Source: Maritimibacter fusiformis (GTDB lineage: Bacteria; Pseudomonadota; Alphaproteobacteria; Rhodobacterales; Rhodobacteraceae). Taken from it: a stretch of 64,000 nt of DNA. Shown one piece after another: positions 47,789-58,765 of the stretch. The stretch spans positions 62,001 through 126,000 of the forward strand of contig NZ_VSIY01000003.1 in the NCBI RefSeq assembly GCF_008086115.1. Reading direction: 5' to 3'. The translations under genes and the position numbers were made by a program. Numbering within the stretch: the stretch's first letter is position 1; the number at the start of each line of letters is the position of its first letter. The notes below the pieces were generated by a model. The model made no database searches and was not told where the DNA came from. It was given only the letters and a program-made list of their open reading frames with translations.

Positions 47789-49267
47789 ATGCCCGACATG
47801 CCGCCAGCCCATCCCTTCGATTTCGACGCCGTGACCGACGGCGACAAGCTGCACGAGGAATGCGGCGTCTTCGGCGTCATCGGCCCGCCCGACGCCGCCA
47901 ACTTCGTCGCCCTCGGCCTGCACGCCCTGCAACACCGCGGACAGGAAGCCGGCGGCATCGTCGCGCATGACCCCGAACAGGGCTTCAACTCGGCCCGGCG
48001 CTTTGGCTATGTGCGCGACAATTTCACCAAGGCCAGCCTGATGGAAACCCTGCCCGGTCCGGTGGCCATCGGGCATGTGCGCTATTCCACCGCCGGCAAG
48101 AAGGGGGCGGCGATCCGCGACGTGCAGCCGTTCTTCGGCGAGTTCTCGATGGGCGGGGCCGCGATTGCGCACAACGGCAACATCACCAATGCCGACGAGC
48201 TTCGGCGCGAGCTGATCGACCGCGGCTCGATCTTTCAATCCTCGTCGGACAGCGAATGCATCATCCACCTGATGGCGCGCTCGCTGCAACGCGACATCCC
48301 GGCCCGGATGGAGGACGCGCTGCGCCGCGTCGAGGGCGCCTTTTCCATCGTCGCCATGACCCGCACCAAGCTGATCGGCGTGCGCGATCCCCTGGGCGTG
48401 CGCCCGCTGGTGCTGGGGCAGCTGGGCGACTTCTGGGTGCTGAGTTCCGAGACCTGCGCGCTCGACATCATCGGCGCCAAGTTCCTGCGCGAGATCGAGC
48501 CGGGCGAGATGGTGGTGATCACCGCCGACGGGGTCGAGAGCCGCCGCCCGTTCCGCCCGCGCCCGCCCCGGTTCTGCATCTTCGAACACGTCTATTTCTC
48601 GCGCCCCGATTCGATCATCGGCGGACGCTCGGTCTATGAAACCCGCCGCCAGATCGGGGTCGAACTGGCCCGCGAGGTTCCTGTCGACGCCGATCTCGTC
48701 TGCCCGGTGCCCGACTCGGGCACCCCCGCGGCGATCGGCTATGCGCATGAGTCCGGCATTCCCTACGGCATGGGCATCATCCGCAACCAATACATGGGCC
48801 GCACCTTCATCGAGCCGACCGAACAGATCCGCAACATGGGCGTGCGCCTCAAGCTCAACGTCAACCGCGCCCTGATCGAGGGCAAGCGCGTGATCCTGGT
48901 CGACGACAGCGTGGTGCGCGGCACGACCTCGCGCAAGATCAAGGACATGATCCTCGACGCGGGGGCCGCCGAGGTGCATTTCCGCATCGCCTCCCCCCCG
49001 ACCGCCTGGCCGTGTTTTTACGGCGTCGACACGCCCGAACGCTCCAAGCTTCTGGCCGCCTCGATGAGCGAGGACGAGATGCGCGACTACCTCGGCGTCG
49101 ACAGCCTGCGCTTCATCTCGCTCGACGGGCTTTATCGCGCGGTCGGCGAAGCCGCCGGGCGCAAACCCGATTGCCCGCAATACTGCGATGCGTGTTTCTC
49201 GGGCGAATACCCGGTCGAGCCGCGCGACATGATCGCCAAGGGCTTCGAACTGAAGGCGGCGCAATAG
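47789..49267 (+). CDS. purF: Amidophosphoribosyltransferase
   Basis: 492 residues from MPDMPPAHPFDFDAV. Mature N-terminal Cys nucleophile in LHEECGVFGVIG, PRPP loop region VILVDDSVVRGTTSRKI, and iron-sulfur Cys positions in QYCDACFSGEYP and CIFEHVYF, i.e. the Bacillus-type enzyme with propeptide. The frame is open 45 codons further upstream and overlaps cvpA; I judge that part non-coding. Commits PRPP to purine synthesis. Confidence 0.95.
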   Translation: MPDMPPAHPFDFDAVTDGDKLHEECGVFGVIGPPDAANFVALGLHALQHRGQEAGGIVAHDPEQGFNSARRFGYVRDNFTKASLMETLPGPVAIGHVRYSTAGKKGAAIRDVQPFFGEFSMGGAAIAHNGNITNADELRRELIDRGSIFQSSSDSECIIHLMARSLQRDIPARMEDALRRVEGAFSIVAMTRTKLIGVRDPLGVRPLVLGQLGDFWVLSSETCALDIIGAKFLREIEPGEMVVITADGVESRRPFRPRPPRFCIFEHVYFSRPDSIIGGRSVYETRRQIGVELAREVPVDADLVCPVPDSGTPAAIGYAHESGIPYGMGIIRNQYMGRTFIEPTEQIRNMGVRLKLNVNRALIEGKRVILVDDSVVRGTTSRKIKDMILDAGAAEVHFRIASPPTAWPCFYGVDTPERSKLLAASMSEDEMRDYLGVDSLRFISLDGLYRAVGEAAGRKPDCPQYCDACFSGEYPVEPRDMIAKGFELKAAQ

Positions 49268-49346
49268 GCCGCGGGCGCACGGTTAACCGGATCGCAACCG
49301 GCATGTGACCAGACTTGCAGGGTCCGACACAGCCCCGCAGGTCATC

Positions 49347-49634
49347 ATGGCCGACCCAGCACGCACGCCGCATGGCGGCGCCCCCAACGCTTTCGTTGCC
49401 GAACAGGCCACCCAGCCCGACGTGCTGGTGCTCGACCAGGTGGCGCTGATCGGCCTCGCCGGGGCCGAGGACGACCTGCGCGCCCTGATCCGGATGCCGG
49501 ACGGCACGATCCTGACCGGCAAACAGGCCCAACGCACCGCCATCGGCAAACTGCTCGAAGTGTCGCGCGCCGGGGTGGTGGTGGAACTGCCCAACGGCAA
49601 CGCCACCTTCCTGGGCGTCGCGCGGCACGGCTGA
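49347..49634 (+). CDS. Conserved hypothetical small protein
   Basis: 95 residues from MADPARTPHGGAPNAFVAEQ. The body is beta-rich (DDLRALIRMPDGTILTGKQA; VVVELPNGNATFLGVARHG) and recalls the C-terminal repeat of small pilus-assembly-like or SH3-like proteins, though I cannot assign it. An in-frame GTG 14 codons upstream is possible. Directly follows purF but need not share a promoter. Confidence 0.6.
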   Translation: MADPARTPHGGAPNAFVAEQATQPDVLVLDQVALIGLAGAEDDLRALIRMPDGTILTGKQAQRTAIGKLLEVSRAGVVVELPNGNATFLGVARHG

Positions 49635-49672
49635 GGCTTGCGCAAGGCACGACCGGGCGGCAAGCTCACCCG

Positions 49673-50044
49673 ATGAGCATGCCGGACCCCCACACCGAAT
49701 ACCTCGCCCGACTGCCCGCCGACCAGTGCGCGGCGCTCACCGCCCTGTCGGCGCGCATCCGCACCCGACTGCCGCGGGCCGAGGCCTGCATCTCCTACGC
49801 GATGCCGGCCTTCCGCGTCACCTCCAGCACCGGCAAACCGGCCATCGCGGCGGGCTTCGCCGCCTTCACGCGGCATCTCGGCTTCTACCCCTTCTCCGGC
49901 AGCATCGTGCCACAGCTCGCCCCCCGCCTTGCCAAGGCCGGGTTCAAGACCTCGAAAAGCGGTGTCACCTTCACGCCCGGCCACCCCCTGCCCGACTGGG
50001 CGCTGGACGACCTCATCCGCCTGCGCCTGGCCGAAATCGGCTGA
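49673..50044 (+). CDS. DUF1801 (YdhG-like) domain protein
   Basis: 123 residues. YLARLPADQCAALTALSARI and RAEACISYAMPAFRVTSS, GFYPFSGSIVPQL and FTPGHPLPDWALDDLIRLRL match DUF1801. The fold is related to frataxin-type proteins, and relatives are described as putative iron chaperones; no metal ligand can be assigned here. Confidence 0.87.
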   Translation: MSMPDPHTEYLARLPADQCAALTALSARIRTRLPRAEACISYAMPAFRVTSSTGKPAIAAGFAAFTRHLGFYPFSGSIVPQLAPRLAKAGFKTSKSGVTFTPGHPLPDWALDDLIRLRLAEIG

Positions 50045-50130
50045 ACCACCCCCCCCCGGGATTGGCTCCGCCCCCTCTGGACACCGCCCCGCCCCGGTGA
50101 GATACCCGGCCCGGCAAGACGGAGGACATC

Positions 50131-50775
50131 ATGCCCGACAAGATCGCCCTGATCACCGGCGCCTCGCGCGGCCTGGGTGCCGCGCTGGCGGTGGAACTGG
50201 CCCCGACCCACCATATCGTCGCGGTCGGGCGCACCACCGGCGCGCTCGAAGAGGTCGACGACCGCATCAAGGCCGCGGGCGGCGAGGCCACGCTTGCTCC
50301 GATGGACATCACCAATGCCGACGCGATGGCGCAGCTTTGCCGCGCCGTGCACGACCGTTGGGGCAAGGTCGACCTCTGGGTCCATACCGCGATCGAGGCC
50401 ATGCACCTGACCCCGGTGCCGCATATCGAGGGCAAGGACTGGACCAGGACACTGGCCGTCAACGTCGACGCAACCGCCCGCCTGATCGCCTTCGTCGCGC
50501 CGCTTCTGGGCGAGACCGGAACGGCGGTGTTTTTCCGTGACGACCACGCCGGCGAGAAATTCTTCGGCGGTTACGGCGCGACCAAGGCCGCCCAGATGGC
50601 CCTGGCCGAAAGCTGGCGCGCGGAAACCACCAGGATCGGCCCTCGCGTGGTGATCGTCGACCCCCGCCCGCTGGCCACCGCCATGCGCGCGCGCTTTTTC
50701 CCTGGCGAAAAACGCGACGCGCTGATCCCGCCCGCCGATGAGGCAAAACGCCTGCTGCCCGAAATCATCGGCTGA
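50131..50775 (+). CDS. Short-chain dehydrogenase/reductase
   Basis: 214 residues. NAD(P) motif LITGASRGLGAALAVEL (TGxxxGxG) near residue 9, and the active YxxxK in FFGGYGATKAAQMALAESWR. The canonical central Ser is not evident before it (ETGTAVFFRDD), so activity is uncertain. Substrate unknown. Followed by the dispersed element. Confidence 0.88.
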   Translation: MPDKIALITGASRGLGAALAVELAPTHHIVAVGRTTGALEEVDDRIKAAGGEATLAPMDITNADAMAQLCRAVHDRWGKVDLWVHTAIEAMHLTPVPHIEGKDWTRTLAVNVDATARLIAFVAPLLGETGTAVFFRDDHAGEKFFGGYGATKAAQMALAESWRAETTRIGPRVVIVDPRPLATAMRARFFPGEKRDALIPPADEAKRLLPEIIG

Positions 50776-50783
50776 CCCGCGCC

Positions 50784-50886
50784 TTCATCTTGGCCGAAAT
50801 ACTCCGGGGGAGCGTCCGGTTTGCCCGGCAAACCGGACGCTGGGGGCAGCGCCCCCATGAACACGGCCTGCGCGCCGCAGGCGCAC
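50784..50886 (+). repeat. Dispersed intergenic element, copy 3 (long form)
   Basis: TTCATCTTGGCCGAAATACT then CCGGGGGAGCG. A perfect 12-bp hairpin GCGTCCGGTTTG / CAAACCGGACGC (50812-50840, loop CCCGG) follows, then TGGGGGC / GCCCCCA (50841-50857). The 3' part GCGCGCCGCAGGCGCACC is shared with copy 4. It lies between the convergent SDR and trmJ genes and could act as a bidirectional terminator. Confidence 0.75.
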
Positions 50887-50893
50887 CTTCTGC

Positions 50894-51637
50894 CTAACCC
50901 TGATCCCGGTCGCGCAGCAATTGCCGCAGCATGCCGTGAAAGCGCTGCACATCGCTGCCGGTCAGCCCCAGCCGCGACCACATGTTGCGCAGCACAACCT
51001 TCATCCCCGGCGCCTTGGACGGCGGAAAGAAGAACCCCGCCTCCTCCAGCCGCGCCTCGTAGTGCTGGGCCAGCTTCTCGACCTCGATGACGCTGGCGGG
51101 ATCGGTGTTGGCCTGAACCTCATGCACCACGTCGCCACCCTGCCGGCGCCACTCATAGGCGATCAGCAGCACCGACTGGGCCAGGTTCAGCGAGAAGAAC
51201 TCCGGGTTCACCGGCACCGTGATGATCGCGTTGGCACGCGCGATGTCGGCGTTTTCCAGCCCCGCGCGCTCGGGTCCGAACAGGATCGCCACCTTGCGCC
51301 CCGCCGCCACCAGCCGGCGCGCCTCGGCCATCGCGTGTTCGGGGCTCATCACCGGCTTGGCCAGTTCGCGCCCGCGCGCCGTGGTGGCGAAGACGAAATC
51401 GCAATCCCCGATCGCCGCGGGCAGGTCGTCATGCGCCGTGGCCGCGTCCAGCACCCGCCCGGCACCCGAGGCCATCGCCACCGCGCCGGGGTTGGGCCAG
51501 CCGTCGCGCGGCGCCACGAGGCGCATCCGGTCCAGCCCGAAATTCAGCATCGCGCGCGCCGCCGCCCCGATGTTCTCGCCCATCTGCGGGCGCACCAGCA
51601 CGATCGCCGGGCTCGGCCCCACGCCCCTGTCGCTCAT
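50894..51637 (-). CDS. trmJ: tRNA/rRNA 2'-O-methyltransferase, TrmJ-like SPOUT family
   Basis: 247 residues from MSDRGVGPSPAIVLVRPQMG. SPOUT start LVRPQMGENIGAAARAMLNF and knot region AILFGPERAGLENADIARAN (GPE) and FFSLNLAQSVLLIAYEW are diagnostic. Uses SAM to methylate the 2'-OH at position 32 of the tRNA anticodon loop. The frame is open upstream of the chosen ATG but diverges from the family. Confidence 0.92.
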   Translation of the reverse strand: MSDRGVGPSPAIVLVRPQMGENIGAAARAMLNFGLDRMRLVAPRDGWPNPGAVAMASGAGRVLDAATAHDDLPAAIGDCDFVFATTARGRELAKPVMSPEHAMAEARRLVAAGRKVAILFGPERAGLENADIARANAIITVPVNPEFFSLNLAQSVLLIAYEWRRQGGDVVHEVQANTDPASVIEVEKLAQHYEARLEEAGFFFPPSKAPGMKVVLRNMWSRLGLTGSDVQRFHGMLRQLLRDRDQG

Positions 51638-51768
51638 CTCGCGTCCCTCGTTCATCGCCGGGGTGATACGCCCAAGCCACGGCCAATGGCAAGGCGTCGG
51701 CATCGCCCGCGATAGCCAAGGCGAAAAAAACCGGCTATGGAGCGGCGACACCCGCGAAGGAGCCGAAA

Positions 51769-52389
51769 ATGGCCGAAACCGAGCAGCCCAAGCTCTACCT
51801 GATCACCCCGCCCGACATTTCGCTTTCGGGCTTTCCCGAAGTGCTCGCCCGCGCGCTCGACACCGTCGAGGTCGCCTGCGTGCGCCTTGCCCTGGCCAGC
51901 CGCGACGAGGACCGGATCGCGCGCGCCGCGGATGCCTGTCGCGAGGTCACCCATGCCCGCGACATCGCGCTGGTGATCACCGATCACGTGCTCATGGTCG
52001 ACCGCCTCGGGCTGGACGGGGTGCATTTTTCTGACGGCCCCCGGCACGTGCGCAAGACCCGCGCCGATCTTGGCGCCGATTCCATCGTCGGCAGCTTCTG
52101 CGGCGCCTCGCGCCATGACGGCATGAACGCGGGCGAGATGGGCGCCGATTACGTGTCGTTCGGCCCGGTCGGCGCCACCGCGCTGGGCGACGGCACCACC
52201 GCACCGCGCGACCTGTTCGAATGGTGGAGCGAGATGATCGAGGTGCCGGTGGTGGCCGAAGGCGGGCTGACCGAGGCACTGGTGCGCGACCTTGCGCCGG
52301 TCACGGATTTCCTGGCCCTGGGCGAAGAGGTCTGGCGCACCGACGACCCGATCGCCACGCTGGTCCGGCTGGCCAGGGCGCGCGGTTAG
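51769..52389 (+). CDS. Thiamine phosphate synthase-family protein
   Basis: 206 residues, TIM barrel. QPKLYLITPPDISLSGFPEV, DHVLMVDRLGLDGVHFSDGP, GADYVSFGPVGATALGDG and VAEGGLTEALVRDL follow the ThiE pattern, but the classical HLGQ and SCH motifs are changed (HFSD, SFCGASRHD). It may be a TenI- or ThiE-like divergent member. Opposite orientation to trmJ with 131 nt between starts. Confidence 0.8.
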   Translation: MAETEQPKLYLITPPDISLSGFPEVLARALDTVEVACVRLALASRDEDRIARAADACREVTHARDIALVITDHVLMVDRLGLDGVHFSDGPRHVRKTRADLGADSIVGSFCGASRHDGMNAGEMGADYVSFGPVGATALGDGTTAPRDLFEWWSEMIEVPVVAEGGLTEALVRDLAPVTDFLALGEEVWRTDDPIATLVRLARARG

Positions 52390-53222
52390 GCAGCCTTTGC
52401 GCGTTCGGCCTCGAAGCGCGCGCGGATCACCGCCTCGCAATGCGCCGCCAGCGCCTTGCGGTCGGCGAAATCGGCCACCGCCACCGGCTCGTGGTAGATC
52501 AGCTTGACCTCGCCCTGGCGCAGCCGCGACACCACCTTGATGAAATGCGGCCCCAGCGTCATCTGCCCCCACCAGGCATAGAACCGCGGATCGGCCCCCT
52601 TGGGCGCGGTATAGACGATGGTGACCGGCTGCACCCGGGTGATGTCGCGCAGCGCCGGATCGGCGAAGGCCGCGAACAGCGTCGGCTTGAACGGCAACAC
52701 CCGCTGGCCGTCCGACGAGGTGCCCTCGGGAAAGAAGTTCAGCCGCTGCCCGGCCAGCACCCGGTCGCGCAGATCGACGATCTGGGCGGCCGAGCCGCGC
52801 CGGCTGCGGTTGATGAACAGCGCGCCGGAAAACCGCACCAGCCGCCCCACCACCGGCCAGCCCGCGACATCGTCCTTGGCCACGAAATAGACCCGGTGAC
52901 GGGCATAGATCGCGAAAATGTCGAGCCACGAGGAATGGTTCGCCACCACCACGCCCGCGGTCTGCATCGGCGTGCCTTCGGTGCGCACCCGGATGCCGAA
53001 AATCGCCATCGACACGGCGAAAAAACCCTGGATCATCCGGTGCGTGATCGGGCGATGCGCGCCGAACGCCAACGGCTCGACCAGGCGCACCAACAGCCCC
53101 GACGCATAGACCACCACCATCCACAGCAGGAACAGCACGATGCGCGCACCCGCCAGCACCTTGCCGGCGAGCGACACGTGCAGGTCGGGCTTCGGCGCGG
53201 CATCATCCCAAGTATAACTCAC
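52386..53222 (-). CDS. olsA: 1-acyl-glycerol-3-phosphate / lyso-ornithine lipid acyltransferase
   Basis: 278 residues, PlsC family. NHSSWLDIFAIYARHRVYFV is the HxxxxD acyltransferase motif, and NFFPEGTSSDGQRVLPFKPT the second. One N-terminal helix (about 25-48). The GTG start VSYTWDD overlaps the olsB stop by 4 nt (GTGA), so the pair is coupled. With OlsB it makes ornithine lipids. Confidence 0.9.
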   Translation of the reverse strand: MSYTWDDAAPKPDLHVSLAGKVLAGARIVLFLLWMVVVYASGLLVRLVEPLAFGAHRPITHRMIQGFFAVSMAIFGIRVRTEGTPMQTAGVVVANHSSWLDIFAIYARHRVYFVAKDDVAGWPVVGRLVRFSGALFINRSRRGSAAQIVDLRDRVLAGQRLNFFPEGTSSDGQRVLPFKPTLFAAFADPALRDITRVQPVTIVYTAPKGADPRFYAWWGQMTLGPHFIKVVSRLRQGEVKLIYHEPVAVADFADRKALAAHCEAVIRARFEAERAKAA

Positions 53223-53989
53223 CCGCGCAGCCCCCGGCCGAACATCTCGCGGGTGCGCGCCGGCACCTGGTCGAGATCGACGATGATGCAGACATCGGTG
53301 GTGTTGAACGGCCGGTCGACGAACGCCCCCTCGCCCACGGTGCCGCCCAGGCGCAGATAGGCCTTGATCAGCGCCGGCATCTGGCGCATCGCCGCCTTCT
53401 GGTCGATCGCGTCGCGGGGCATCAGGTCCATCCGGTGATAATGCGGCGCCAGCGCCCGGGTGCGCAGTTCCGGCGGCGCCAGGTGCTCGTGGTGCAGGTA
53501 GGACAACGGCAGTTTCAGCGCGTCGATATTGGTGCCATGAAAGCTGGCCACGCCGAACATCACCTCGATCCCGTGCGTCAGGGTATAGTCGAGCAGCCCT
53601 TGCCACAGCCGCTTGAGCGCCTCGCCGCCGCGATAGTCGGGATGCACGCAGGACCGGCCCAGCTCCATCAGCTTGCGGCCCGAGGACTTGAGCGCGGTCA
53701 GGTCGTATTCGGCCTCGGAATAATACCGCCCCGCCGCCGGCATCTGGTCGTCGCGCATCAGCCGATAGACTCCCACCGCCGGCGCGCCCGGCCGCGCCTT
53801 GTCGCGCAACAGCAGGTGATCGAAATAGGGGTCGAACTCGTCCCGCTCGAGCCGCGCGGCATGATCGACCAGCGGGCCGTCGCCGCCAAGCTCGTCGATG
53901 AACACATCGTAGCGCAGGCGCTGCCCGGCAAGGATATCCGCCTCGTCCGTCGCGAGGCAAATCTCGAACTCTGGGTCGGGTTTCAGCAT
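53219..53989 (-). CDS. olsB: Ornithine-acyl-ACP N-acyltransferase
   Basis: 256 residues, GNAT-like. MLKPDPEFEICLATDEADIL begins it; a start 14 codons earlier (MKRFRR) is possible. RLRYDVFIDELGGDGPLVDH, GRSCVHPDYRGGEALKRLW and HGTNIDALKLPLSYLHHEHL match OlsB. Adds a 3-hydroxyacyl chain to ornithine, the first step of a phosphorus-free lipid. Ahead lies a symmetric AACTTG-type repeat that may regulate it. Confidence 0.9.
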   Translation of the reverse strand: MLKPDPEFEICLATDEADILAGQRLRYDVFIDELGGDGPLVDHAARLERDEFDPYFDHLLLRDKARPGAPAVGVYRLMRDDQMPAAGRYYSEAEYDLTALKSSGRKLMELGRSCVHPDYRGGEALKRLWQGLLDYTLTHGIEVMFGVASFHGTNIDALKLPLSYLHHEHLAPPELRTRALAPHYHRMDLMPRDAIDQKAAMRQMPALIKAYLRLGGTVGEGAFVDRPFNTTDVCIIVDLDQVPARTREMFGRGLRG

Positions 53990-54323
53990 ACCGGCGCGGG
54001 TTCCTTCCTGCGGTCTTCTAAAACGTTTCATGGCCAAGTTGAAACACAACTTGATGCCGAAAGGCACGCAACACCCAGCCGTCGCGGGCGACCCGACACA
54101 TAGTCGAGAACAAATGCGATGTCGAAACGGTTTATGGCATCCTGCGTTGAAATGAACGCCCGCCTCCGCACGGCCCTGCGCCATGCCGGGGCGCGCGCGC
54201 CGGTCGTGAGCGCCAGGCACCGGCAGCACGCAGCGGGGCTGGGCAAGCGGCAGGGTTGAATCCCGTTGCGGTTGTGATAGCCTGCCGTCAGACCCCTCAA
54301 GTTGAACCGAGGCGCATGGCCGC
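53990..54323. other. Intergenic region upstream of olsB
   Basis: 334 nt without a convincing gene. It holds a perfect inverted repeat CAAGTTG / CAACTTG (54035-54041 and 54047-54053, spacer AAACA) 46 nt before the olsB start. The rest shows no strong promoter, terminator or tRNA. An open minus-strand frame across it is Arg/Cys-rich and unlikely. Confidence 0.6.
54035..54053. promoter_or_regulatory. Inverted repeat upstream of olsB
   Basis: CAAGTTG-AAACA-CAACTTG, arms of 7 bp and a 5-nt spacer, located 46-64 nt before the chosen olsB ATG and over the alternative ATG at 54031. Known PhoB boxes are direct repeats, so this is not one. Repressor identity unknown. Confidence 0.45.
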
Positions 54324-54506
54324 TCACCGCTCGACCACCAGTTCCAGTTCGACCCGCGCGGCAAGGATCACCACCTTGCCGGCATGTTCGAAATTCACCG
54401 TGATCCGACCGGCGATATTGGACTGCACCTGGCCCAGCCCCCAGTCGGGCCGCGCCGGGTGGCGCACCAGCACCCCCGGTTCATATAATGCGGACAGATC
54501 GGTCAT
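54324..54506 (-). CDS. DUF3553 small protein (60 aa)
   Basis: MTDLSALYEPGVLVRHPARP, DWGLGQVQSNIAGRITVNFE and HAGKVVILAARVELELVVER form the compact beta fold of DUF3553 (GxxVxHPxxPDWGxGQVQS...ITVNFEHAGK). Related to CarD/UvrD-tail Tudor-like modules. Divergent from chpT with only 30 nt between the starts. Confidence 0.85.
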   Translation of the reverse strand: MTDLSALYEPGVLVRHPARPDWGLGQVQSNIAGRITVNFEHAGKVVILAARVELELVVER

Positions 54507-54536
54507 GATCCTTTCCCTTTCGACACGGTCCCCGGC

Positions 54537-55133
54537 ATGAGCACTGGCGACGGCCCGGACCTCGTGGCCCTGGTCGGCTCGCGCATCGCCCATGACCTTA
54601 TCAGCCCTTTGGGCGCCATCGGCAATGGCGTCGAACTGCTCGAGCTTACCGGACTCGACACGCCCGAGATCGGCCTGATCGCCGACAGCGTGGCCAGCGC
54701 CAATGCCCGCATCCGGCTGTTTCGCATCGCCTTCGGCGCGGCCCACCCCGGGGCCACGGTTCCGGCCCGCGAAATCGCCGCCCTGACCGCCCCGACCCCC
54801 GGCGCGCGGGTGGCGGTCGACTGGCAGGTGCCCGGCGATGTGGCGCGCGGCCCGGCCAAGCTGGCGCTGCTGGCCCTGATGTGCTGCGAAAGCGCGATGC
54901 CGCGCGGCGGGCGCATCACCGTCACCGCCTCGGGCGACGCCTGGCAGGTCAGCGCCGACGCGCCCCGCCTCGCCCCCGACCCGGCGCTGTTCGCGGCGCT
55001 GACCGATCCCGACACGCCCGCGGACATCACCCCGGCCCAGGTCCATTTCGCCCTGATCGGCCCCGAGGCCCGCGCCCAGGGCCGCCGTCTCGCCGCCCAG
55101 GCCTGCGAAACCGCCCTCGTCCTGACGTTCTGA
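54537..55133 (+). CDS. chpT: Histidine phosphotransferase ChpT
   Basis: 198 residues. SRIAHDLISPLGAIGNGVEL is the ChpT H-box (phosphorylatable His). The C-terminal half (about 90-195) is the degenerate ATPase-like part. It relays phosphate from CckA to CtrA/CpdR. Downstream effects on motility and gene-transfer agents are known from relatives. Its own promoter must lie over the DUF3553 coding sequence; TATAAT at 54484-54489 is a weak candidate. Confidence 0.9.
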   Translation: MSTGDGPDLVALVGSRIAHDLISPLGAIGNGVELLELTGLDTPEIGLIADSVASANARIRLFRIAFGAAHPGATVPAREIAALTAPTPGARVAVDWQVPGDVARGPAKLALLALMCCESAMPRGGRITVTASGDAWQVSADAPRLAPDPALFAALTDPDTPADITPAQVHFALIGPEARAQGRRLAAQACETALVLTF

Positions 55134-55137
55134 ACGC

Positions 55138-56391
55138 TCAGGGCCGGATCGTGCCGTCACCCTCGACGACATACTTGAAGCTGGTCAACTGCTCCGCTCC
55201 CACCGGTCCGCGCGCATGCATCTTGCCGGTGGCGATGCCGATCTCGGCGCCCATCCCGAACTCGCCCCCATCGGCGAACTGCGTCGAGGCATTGCGCATC
55301 AGGATCGCGGAATCGAGCCGCTCGAAAAACCGTGCCGCCGCCGCGTCGTCCTCGGTCAGGATCGCCTCGGTATGCTGCGAGGAATAGCGCCGGATATGGG
55401 CGATGGCCGCGTCGATATCGTCAACCAGCTTCGCCGCCATCACCGTGTCGAGAAACTCGCGGCCCCAGTCGTCCTCCTGGGCCTCGACCGACCCTGTCAG
55501 CCCCGGCCCCACCCGCATCTCGATCCCCGCCGCGATCAATTCGTCGATCACCTGCTGGCCAAGCTCCCGCGCCTCGCGGTGGATCAAAAGGCACTCCGCC
55601 GCGCCGCAGATGCCGGGCCGCCGGGTCTTGGAATTCAGAACCACCGCGCGGGTCTTGTCGGGGTCGGCGGCCTTGTCGACATAGACATGCACGATGCCCT
55701 CGAGATGGGCAAAGACCGGCACCCGCGCCTCGCGCTGCACCAGCCCCACCAGCCCCTTGCCGCCACGCGGCACGATCACATCGACATGCTCGGTCATGGT
55801 CAGAAGCGAACTCACCGCCGCCCGGTCGCGCGTCGGCACAAGCTGGATCGCATCAGCAGGCAGGCCCGCCGCGCCCAGCCCCTCGACCAGGCAGGCATGG
55901 ATCGCGCCTGACGAATGGAAACTCTCGGACCCGCCGCGCAGGATCACCGCGTTGCCCGCCTTCAGACACAGCGCGCCCGCATCCGCCGTCACGTTCGGGC
56001 GGCTCTCGTAGATCACGCCGACCACGCCCAAAGGCGTGCGCACCCGCTTGATATGCAGGCCCGAGGGCCGGTCCCACTCGGCCATCACCTGCCCGACCGG
56101 ATCGGGAAACCCGGCCACGGCGCGCAAGCCCCCGCAAATGCCCTGAATACGCGCCTCGTCCAGCATCAGCCGGTCCATCATCGCCGCCGACAAGCCCTTG
56201 TCGCGGCCATAGTCCAGGTCCTTCGCATTGGCCGCGACGATCTCGCCGCGCCGCGCCCAGACCGCATCCGCAGCGGCATCGAGCGCGCGCGCCTTCGCCT
56301 CGGCCGGGGCATAGGCCAGATCCGCCGCCGCCGCCCGCGCCCGCCGGCCGATATCCTGCATCATCGCGTGAATGTCGCCCTGGTCCTTCAC
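55138..56391 (-). CDS. proA: Gamma-glutamyl phosphate reductase
   Basis: 417 residues from the GTG with AAAGGAG 6 nt upstream ([20 protein letters not shown]); a distant ATG 18 codons earlier is less likely. Catalytic Cys in [20 protein letters not shown] and [15 protein letters not shown] (NADPH region) are canonical. Makes glutamate semialdehyde for proline. It follows proB with a copy of the dispersed element between. Confidence 0.96.
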   Translation of the reverse strand: MKDQGDIHAMMQDIGRRARAAAADLAYAPAEAKARALDAAADAVWARRGEIVAANAKDLDYGRDKGLSAAMMDRLMLDEARIQGICGGLRAVAGFPDPVGQVMAEWDRPSGLHIKRVRTPLGVVGVIYESRPNVTADAGALCLKAGNAVILRGGSESFHSSGAIHACLVEGLGAAGLPADAIQLVPTRDRAAVSSLLTMTEHVDVIVPRGGKGLVGLVQREARVPVFAHLEGIVHVYVDKAADPDKTRAVVLNSKTRRPGICGAAECLLIHREARELGQQVIDELIAAGIEMRVGPGLTGSVEAQEDDWGREFLDTVMAAKLVDDIDAAIAHIRRYSSQHTEAILTEDDAAAARFFERLDSAILMRNASTQFADGGEFGMGAEIGIATGKMHARGPVGAEQLTSFKYVVEGDGTIRP

Positions 56392-56458
56392 GAAGGTCTC
56401 CTTTCGAAACGCCGCCATTCTGCCCCCGCCCGATGCCAAGGTCAAAGACCCATTTGCG

Positions 56459-56534
56459 CTTCATCTTGGCGGCAAATACTCATATCCGAGGGCCCGAAGG
56501 GCCCGAGACATAGAGCGCGCCGCAGGCGCACCGC
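56459..56534 (+). repeat. Dispersed intergenic element, copy 4 (between proB and proA)
   Basis: CTTCATCTTGGCGGCAAATA then CTCATATCCGAG, a GGGCCC-GAA-GGGCCC hairpin, and GCGCGCCGCAGGCGCACC shared with copy 3. It sits inside the obgE-proB-proA operon, in reverse orientation to it. Confidence 0.72.
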
Positions 56535-56543
56535 ATGACGGGC

Positions 56544-58765
<2,222 letters not shown>

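Noticed and set aside
54028-54327. 99-codon minus-strand frame before olsB
   Set aside because: Arg/Cys-rich with no similarity, covers the palindrome and has no good ribosome site.
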